In this document: piece after piece, positions 5,965-9,991 of the stretch
How the letters are laid out: each line of letters opens with the position of its first letter
Position numbering within the stretch: the first letter of the stretch is position 1
Assembly (NCBI GenBank): GCA_947565255.1
Contig: CANOFI010000066.1
Coordinates: forward strand, 1-9,991
Origin: an uncultured Lachnospiraceae bacterium
GTDB taxonomy: Bacteria > Bacillota > Clostridia > Lachnospirales > Lachnospiraceae
Reading direction: 5' to 3'
DNA length: 9,991 nt
Notes under the pieces: model-generated
Told to the model about the DNA's origin: nothing
Databases searched by the model: none
Seen by the model: the letters and a program-made list of their open reading frames with translations, nothing else
Made by a program: the position numbers and the translations under genes

Positions 5965-7145
5965 CTTCTTTCCAAAATCCCGTTGATATAGGAAATCAGA
6001 ACCCCGTAATTCGTGATTGGCACCCCTTGCTCCTGCGCCTTATGGATGCGGTATTTCATTTCTTTTTCGTTAAGCGTACAGCCCCCGCAGTGTACGACAA
6101 GGGAATATTCTGTCAAATCATCCGGGAACTGGCCACCGCTTGTGAAAACATAGTCCAGTTTTTTTCCAGTATAGGACTCTATCCACTTTGGAATCTTCAC
6201 CGTTCCAATGTCCTCGCACTGTCTGTGGTGCGTACACCCTTCCGCAATCAGGATTTTATCGCCATCCTCTAACTGCTCTAATGTCCTCGCGCCTTCTGTC
6301 TGCCATTCCAAATCGCCCTTGTAGCGCGCCATCAAAATGGAAAAGGAAGTCAGGTAAATATCCTCCGGCGTATCCTTCGCAACCGTTTGAAACGCCTGAC
6401 TGTCCGTAATGACCAGCTTCGGCTTCTCTGACAGCTTCGAAAGGGTCTGCCTCAGTTCCGTTTCCCGCGTCATAACCGGAATAGCGCCTGCTTCTAAAAT
6501 ATCCCGGATTGTCTGCTGCTGGGGAAGAATCAGTCTCCCCTTCGGCGCAGCGCTGTCTATCGGAATGACCAGTACGGCAAATTCTCCTTCCTTAAACAAA
6601 TCGGCCGCCAGATGCCTCTGTTCCTCCTCTGGCTTTAACGAGGCAAGACATTCCTTCAGTTCCTGTACACCCTGGCCTGTCTCTGCACTGACAAACAGCA
6701 GCAATTTATCTGAAAATTTCTCTCTCCATCTTTTTTTTGCCTCTTCATCCAGCAGTTCACATTTGTTGACTGCAATCACAAGCGGAAGCTTTTTTTTCTG
6801 TACCGCTTCCAGGAACATATGTTCTGTCTTTGTGAGAGAACCTGTCCCGTCAAACACCAGCAAAACCATATCTGCCTGACGGAAAATATCCTGGCTCTTC
6901 TTTGTCCGGAGCTGTCCCAGTTTCCCTTCATCGTCCAGCCCCGGCGTATCCACAAATACAACCGGTCCAAGGGGAAGCAGTTCCATCGCCTTTCTGACCG
7001 GATCCGTCGTTGTTCCCTTCTGCTCTGAAACAACCGACAGATTCTGATTTATGATGGCATTCATCAAACTGGATTTCCCGGCATTGCGGATTCCGAAAAT
7101 ACCAATATGTACCCGCTCAGAAGCGGGTGTACTGTTCATGCTCAT
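5937..7145 (-). CDS. hydF: [FeFe]-hydrogenase H-cluster maturation GTPase HydF
   Basis: A 402-residue protein that acts as the scaffold on which the 2Fe subcluster is assembled before transfer to apo-hydrogenase, in the cytoplasm. The N-terminal GTPase domain shows a P-loop GIRNAGKSS (18-26), switch I TTTDP (45-49), DTPGLDD (66-72), NKCE (127-130) and SAETG. The middle is the dimerisation region. The C-terminal cluster-binding domain has the family pattern CxH...HCxxC: CTH, 45 residues, then HCGGC. The ATG at 7145 is supported by AGAGGAG six bases upstream; the in-frame ATG at 7139 is too far away. It follows hydG by 64 bases and is the third maturation gene. One oddity is Glu instead of the usual Asp in the NKxD guanine-specificity motif. 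Length and motif order fit the family well. Confidence 0.97.
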   Translation of the reverse strand: MSMNSTPASERVHIGIFGIRNAGKSSLMNAIINQNLSVVSEQKGTTTDPVRKAMELLPLGPVVFVDTPGLDDEGKLGQLRTKKSQDIFRQADMVLLVFDGTGSLTKTEHMFLEAVQKKKLPLVIAVNKCELLDEEAKKRWREKFSDKLLLFVSAETGQGVQELKECLASLKPEEEQRHLAADLFKEGEFAVLVIPIDSAAPKGRLILPQQQTIRDILEAGAIPVMTRETELRQTLSKLSEKPKLVITDSQAFQTVAKDTPEDIYLTSFSILMARYKGDLEWQTEGARTLEQLEDGDKILIAEGCTHHRQCEDIGTVKIPKWIESYTGKKLDYVFTSGGQFPDDLTEYSLVVHCGGCTLNEKEMKYRIHKAQEQGVPITNYGVLISYINGILERSLEVFSVLD

Positions 7146-7169
7146 TTCTTTCTCCTCTCAGACAAGCCT

Positions 7170-7199
7170 GAATTTAAGCATTTGCGCAACTCTTAATTC
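7170..7199. repeat. Dyad-symmetric sequence between hydG and hydF
   Basis: Imperfect arms GAATTTAAG (7170-7178) and CTTAATTC (7192-7199, one base shorter) flank a central perfect palindrome TTGCGCAA (7182-7189). It lies in the 64-base hydG-hydF gap, about 25 bases upstream of the hydF start. No U-tract follows, so it is not a terminator; it could be an operator or an mRNA hairpin. Confidence 0.35.
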
Positions 7200-7209
7200 A
7201 TTATCAGAA

Positions 7210-8628
7210 TCAAAAACGAAAATCCCTCTCACCTCGACAGATTTTTTCCAAATACTCCTCTGCTTTCGCCCGCACAGCGGGATTGCTGATTACATCCAGT
7301 TCTTTTTTTATCAACGCCTCCCCGATATGCCTTGTCTCCTCCGACGCATAATCCTGCAAAAATTCCTGCAGCGTCAGAAGTGCATTGGGATGACAGCAGT
7401 TTACAATCTGTTTGCTCTTCAATAGCGACATAAATCGGTCACCGGTCCGTCCGGCGCGGTAACAGGCCGTACAAAATGACGGCACATACTCCATTTGCAT
7501 CAGCCACCGTACCACTTCATCCAGACTCCTGTTGTCGCTGACATCAAACTGTGCGGAATTCTCCTCCTCTGGTTCTTCCTCAGCATAACCGCCTACACTT
7601 GTCCTGGAAGCGCCGCTAATCTGTGTGATACCGAGATTCAGCACACGCTCCCGGCATTGCTGGCTCTCCCTGGTGGATACAATCATACCCGTATAGGGCA
7701 CCGCAATCCGGATACAGGCCACAATCTTGGCAAATGTGTCATCGTCAATTCCATTGTCAAATACATCCGGGTCAATATCATCCGCCCTTCGGAGCCTCGG
7801 AACGCTGATTGTATGCGGTCCCACTCCTTTTGCCGCCTCAAGATGCTCCGCATGCATCAAAATGCCTGTAAAATCATACCGGTAGTTATTCAGTCCAAAC
7901 AACACGCCGAGCCCCACATCATCGATTCCGGCATCCATGGCACGGTCGTGGGCTTCTGTGTGATATGCATAATCATGCTTGGGGCCGGTCGGATGCAGTT
8001 TTTCATAATTTTTTTTATGGTACGTTTCCTGAAACAAAATATAGGTGCCGATACCGGCTTCCTTCAGCATTCTGTATTCCTCAATGGTCGTCGCCGCAAT
8101 ATTGACATTCACCCGGCGGATGGCCCCATTTTTGTGCTTAATACCATATATGGTATGAATACACTCCAGTATATACTCTATGGGATTGTTCACCGGGTCT
8201 TCCCCCGCTTCCAGGGCAAGCCGCTTATGTCCCATATCCTGAAGCGCTGTCACTTCGCGGACAATATCCTCCTGCGTCAGCTTTTTTCTTGCAATATGGC
8301 TGTTCTTCGCATGATATGGGCAGTATTCACATCCATTAATACAATAATTCGACAAATAAAGCGGTGCAAACATTACAATGCGGTTTCCATAAAATTCCTG
8401 CTTTATCTCCTTTGCCAGCTGAAAAATCTGCTCATTCAGGTCATCAATCTCACAATCAAGAAGTACGGCCGCTTCCCTGTGGGAAAGCCCTTTCATCTGC
8501 TTTGCCTTTTCAAGAATCTGTTCCATCAGCGAACGGTCGCTCTTATGCTCCTGCGCATATGCCAGGCAGCTTTGTATCTCTTCATCACTGATAAATTCTT
8601 CTGCTTTCGATGACATCATATCATACAT
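7210..8628 (-). CDS. hydG: [FeFe]-hydrogenase maturase HydG, radical SAM tyrosine lyase
   Basis: A 472-residue radical SAM enzyme that cleaves tyrosine to p-cresol and dehydroglycine, from which the CO and CN- ligands of the H-cluster are made on an Fe-bearing auxiliary cluster. Seen: the N-terminal helical region, the radical SAM motif CINGCEYC (C96, C100, C103, CX3CX2C), LALEAGEDP, ILFQETYH, and the HydG-specific C-terminal motif CX2CX22C (about C386, C389, C412) that binds the second cluster. Length and layout match the family (ThiH-like fold). The ATG at 8628 has AAGGAAG about seven bases upstream; further in-frame ATGs three and four codons downstream have no better site. It lies 127 bases after hydE, a gap holding two inverted repeats, and 64 bases before hydF. 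It needs HydE and HydF products to yield active hydrogenase. Confidence 0.97.
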   Translation of the reverse strand: MYDMMSSKAEEFISDEEIQSCLAYAQEHKSDRSLMEQILEKAKQMKGLSHREAAVLLDCEIDDLNEQIFQLAKEIKQEFYGNRIVMFAPLYLSNYCINGCEYCPYHAKNSHIARKKLTQEDIVREVTALQDMGHKRLALEAGEDPVNNPIEYILECIHTIYGIKHKNGAIRRVNVNIAATTIEEYRMLKEAGIGTYILFQETYHKKNYEKLHPTGPKHDYAYHTEAHDRAMDAGIDDVGLGVLFGLNNYRYDFTGILMHAEHLEAAKGVGPHTISVPRLRRADDIDPDVFDNGIDDDTFAKIVACIRIAVPYTGMIVSTRESQQCRERVLNLGITQISGASRTSVGGYAEEEPEEENSAQFDVSDNRSLDEVVRWLMQMEYVPSFCTACYRAGRTGDRFMSLLKSKQIVNCCHPNALLTLQEFLQDYASEETRHIGEALIKKELDVISNPAVRAKAEEYLEKICRGERDFRF

Positions 8629-8661
8629 TCTATTACTTCCTTTCCATTCTTAGATAGGTGG

Positions 8662-8712
8662 TTGCAAAAGTCTTATTTTGAGTGACAAGTTTTTGAAATA
8701 AGACTTTCACAA
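8662..8712. repeat. 51-base inverted-repeat element in the hydE-hydG gap
   Basis: Arms TTGCAAAAGTCTTATTT (8662-8678) and AAATAAGACTTTCACAA (8696-8712) are inverted copies matching at 15 of 17 positions, including an uninterrupted 12-bp core. They flank a 17-base spacer. Neither strand has a U-tract directly after the stem, so it is not a standard terminator. It could be a small palindromic mobile element, an mRNA processing or stabilising hairpin, or a binding site. Confidence 0.6.
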
Positions 8713-8731
8713 ATGCTTATCCATTATTAGA

Positions 8732-8752
8732 CCATGAATGTTCGATTCATGG
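8732..8752. repeat. Perfect 8-bp hairpin just after the hydE stop codon
   Basis: CCATGAAT (8732-8739), a 5-base loop, and ATTCATGG (8745-8752) form a perfect hairpin beginning four bases after the hydE stop on the - strand. The following bases (TCTAATAATGG) are not a U-tract, so strong termination is unlikely. A 3' end stabiliser or a weak attenuator between hydE and hydG is possible. Confidence 0.5.
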
Positions 8753-8755
8753 ATT

Positions 8756-9931
8756 TCACGGCATTGGCGCGTCTCCCCGGCTGTCGGATAAGGCATACCC
8801 AATTGCCCTTATCCGCATTTCCAGTTCTTTGCGGCTTTCCGCCGCCTCCGCACCTGTACATAATTTATGGTCATACAATTCGTATTTTTTTCTCACATGT
8901 GCCGGTGATAAATTCGGCATCACAACATTGGCCCCCGCCAGTATTCCCTTTTCACGCCCCTGCGGGTCAATTGTTCCAAGAGCAGTCGTTGCCGGAAGAA
9001 GTCCCTTTGGCAGCATCAGGCGCAAAAGCCCTGTCAGATACAGAGTCAGCTCCACGGTTCCGCCTGGCTCCCTCGCAAATGGTGTATCGTGATGCGGTAC
9101 AAATGGGCCGATTCCTACCATATGGGGCTGCAATTCCTGCAAAAACAGCAAATCCTCTGCCAGACACTCCGCTGTCTGCCCCGGTGAGCCTACCATAAAT
9201 CCAGAACCGGTCTGATATCCGATTGCTTTCAGATGATATAAACACTGTTTACGGTTTTTCAGTGACATTTCCTTCGGATGCAGGTGCTGATAATGCCGCT
9301 CATCCGCTGTTTCATGGCGCAGCAGATAGCGTTCAGCACCGGCATCAAACAAATGTTTGTAGCTCTCGTATGAACGCTCCCCCATTGACAGGGTCACTGC
9401 ACAATCCGGAAATTCCTTTTTTATACGGCAGATGATTTCTTCCATCCGCTTATCTGAAAAATAAACATCTTCACCGCCCTGCAGTACAAATGTACGAAAA
9501 CCCAGTTCATACCCCTGCACACAGCATTCCATAATCTCTTCTGCTGTCAGACGGTATCGCTCTGCCTTCTGATTATCCCGGCGGATACCGCAATAATTAC
9601 AGTTATTTTTACAATAATTTGTAAACTCAATCAGACCTCTTATATAAATTTGACTGCCAAACTGCCGCCTGCTGACTGCACGTGCTTTCTCAAATAAGTA
9701 TTCTGCCCCTTCGCCGCTTCTGTTTTCCAAAAGCCGGAGCCACTCCTGCTTTGAAAGCCCATGCTGCTGCTCTAACCGGTCAATCAGTTCATACTCCCTG
9801 TCTCTGTCCCTTTTCGATTCAAGCCTCCCCTTCCTGACTACGTGCGTTTTACATCTGACGCCGGACCTTATCAGAAACTTGAAAATTACTTTCGCCAGAC
9901 TGCACATGACAATTTTCAGACACAATTTCAT
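8756..9931 (-). CDS. hydE: [FeFe]-hydrogenase maturase HydE, radical SAM enzyme
   Basis: A radical SAM enzyme needed, with HydG and HydF, to build the 2Fe subcluster of the H-cluster; it is linked to formation of the dithiomethylamine bridge. In the frame from 9931 (391 residues) the SAM motif is CKNNCNYC (C107, C111, C114) followed by GIRRDN. Other family marks are VLQGGED, ERYLLRHETA, GFMVGSPGQT, MVGIGPFVPHHDTP, PATTALGTI and GANVVMPNLSP. The auxiliary-cluster cysteines of Thermotoga HydE are mostly missing (only one Cys remains, in HKLC); that cluster is known to be dispensable. Compared with the ~350-residue norm there is a basic N-terminal extension of ~45 residues. The start is uncertain: AGGAG is only two or three bases from the ATG at 9931 but eight from an in-frame TTG at 9925, and no usual start codon occurs between codon 9 and the conserved part. 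Confidence 0.95.
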   Translation of the reverse strand: MKLCLKIVMCSLAKVIFKFLIRSGVRCKTHVVRKGRLESKRDRDREYELIDRLEQQHGLSKQEWLRLLENRSGEGAEYLFEKARAVSRRQFGSQIYIRGLIEFTNYCKNNCNYCGIRRDNQKAERYRLTAEEIMECCVQGYELGFRTFVLQGGEDVYFSDKRMEEIICRIKKEFPDCAVTLSMGERSYESYKHLFDAGAERYLLRHETADERHYQHLHPKEMSLKNRKQCLYHLKAIGYQTGSGFMVGSPGQTAECLAEDLLFLQELQPHMVGIGPFVPHHDTPFAREPGGTVELTLYLTGLLRLMLPKGLLPATTALGTIDPQGREKGILAGANVVMPNLSPAHVRKKYELYDHKLCTGAEAAESRKELEMRIRAIGYALSDSRGDAPMP

Positions 9932-9943
9932 GTCTCCTGTACT

Positions 9944-9972
9944 ATATTAACATTTTTTTATATGAATTACAA
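9944..9972 (-). promoter_or_regulatory. Candidate promoter for the hydE-hydG-hydF genes
   Basis: On the - strand, TTGTAA (9972 to 9967), a 17-base spacer and TAATAT (9949 to 9944) with a TGT just before it (an extended -10) resemble a vegetative promoter. Transcription would begin near 9937, inside or next to the AGGAG sequence, which leaves almost no leader before the ATG at 9931. Either the promoter call is wrong or the hydE start lies downstream. The region is AT-rich, so a chance match is possible. Confidence 0.4.
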
Positions 9973-9991
9973 CAAAATTCGACCGGACGGT

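Noticed and set aside
7495..8613. A 372-codon open frame on the + strand opposite hydG
   Set aside because: It is wholly antisense to a gene with clear HydG motifs. Its translation is rich in Cys, His and Ile with no domain, as expected of a shadow frame.

Overview
The window looks like a chromosomal segment from an anaerobic, low-to-moderate GC Firmicute, most likely a Clostridia/Lachnospiraceae-type organism. This is inferred from the complete [FeFe]-hydrogenase maturation set, the AGGAGG-type ribosome binding sites, and the style of the SPFH/zinc-ribbon and polysaccharide proteins. No rRNA, tRNA, CRISPR array, transposase or phage gene was seen. Coding density is high and no gene-free stretch exceeds 300 bases.

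Layout. On the + strand, bases 1-822 hold the 3' end of an O-antigen ligase/polymerase-like membrane protein, whose start lies outside the window. It converges on seven genes that all run on the - strand. The junction (826-895) holds two hairpins, each with a U-tract on only one strand, so each gene set appears to have its own terminator. Reading the - strand from right to left: hydE (9931 to 8756), hydG (8628 to 7210) and hydF (7145 to 5937) form a maturation cluster. A family 2 glycosyltransferase with a long helical C-terminal extension follows (5873 to 4554). Then come a zinc-ribbon membrane protein (4473 to 3385), a TPM-domain membrane protein (3372 to 2554) and an SPFH protein with three C-terminal metal-binding knuckles (2316 to 964).

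How the genes work together. HydE and HydG are radical SAM enzymes that supply the H-cluster ligands, and HydF is the GTPase scaffold on which the 2Fe subcluster is assembled for transfer to the hydrogenase. The hydrogenase itself is not in the window. The last three genes have the same order and domain content as ydjG-ydjH-ydjI of Bacillus subtilis, where they follow pspA and belong to an envelope-stress module. Here no PspA/LiaH gene is next to them; a glycosyltransferase sits upstream instead. The zinc-ribbon and TPM genes are tightly coupled, with the Shine-Dalgarno sequence overlapping the preceding stop codon. The SPFH gene follows a 237-base gap with a possible short ORF and an operator-like palindrome.

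The items most worth a second look are the PspA-less YdjGHI-type module and the unusual metal-knuckle tail of its SPFH protein, the uncertain start and basic N-terminal extension of HydE, a 51-base inverted-repeat element between hydE and hydG, and a three-copy 23-base tandem repeat that duplicates the 3' end of hydF.
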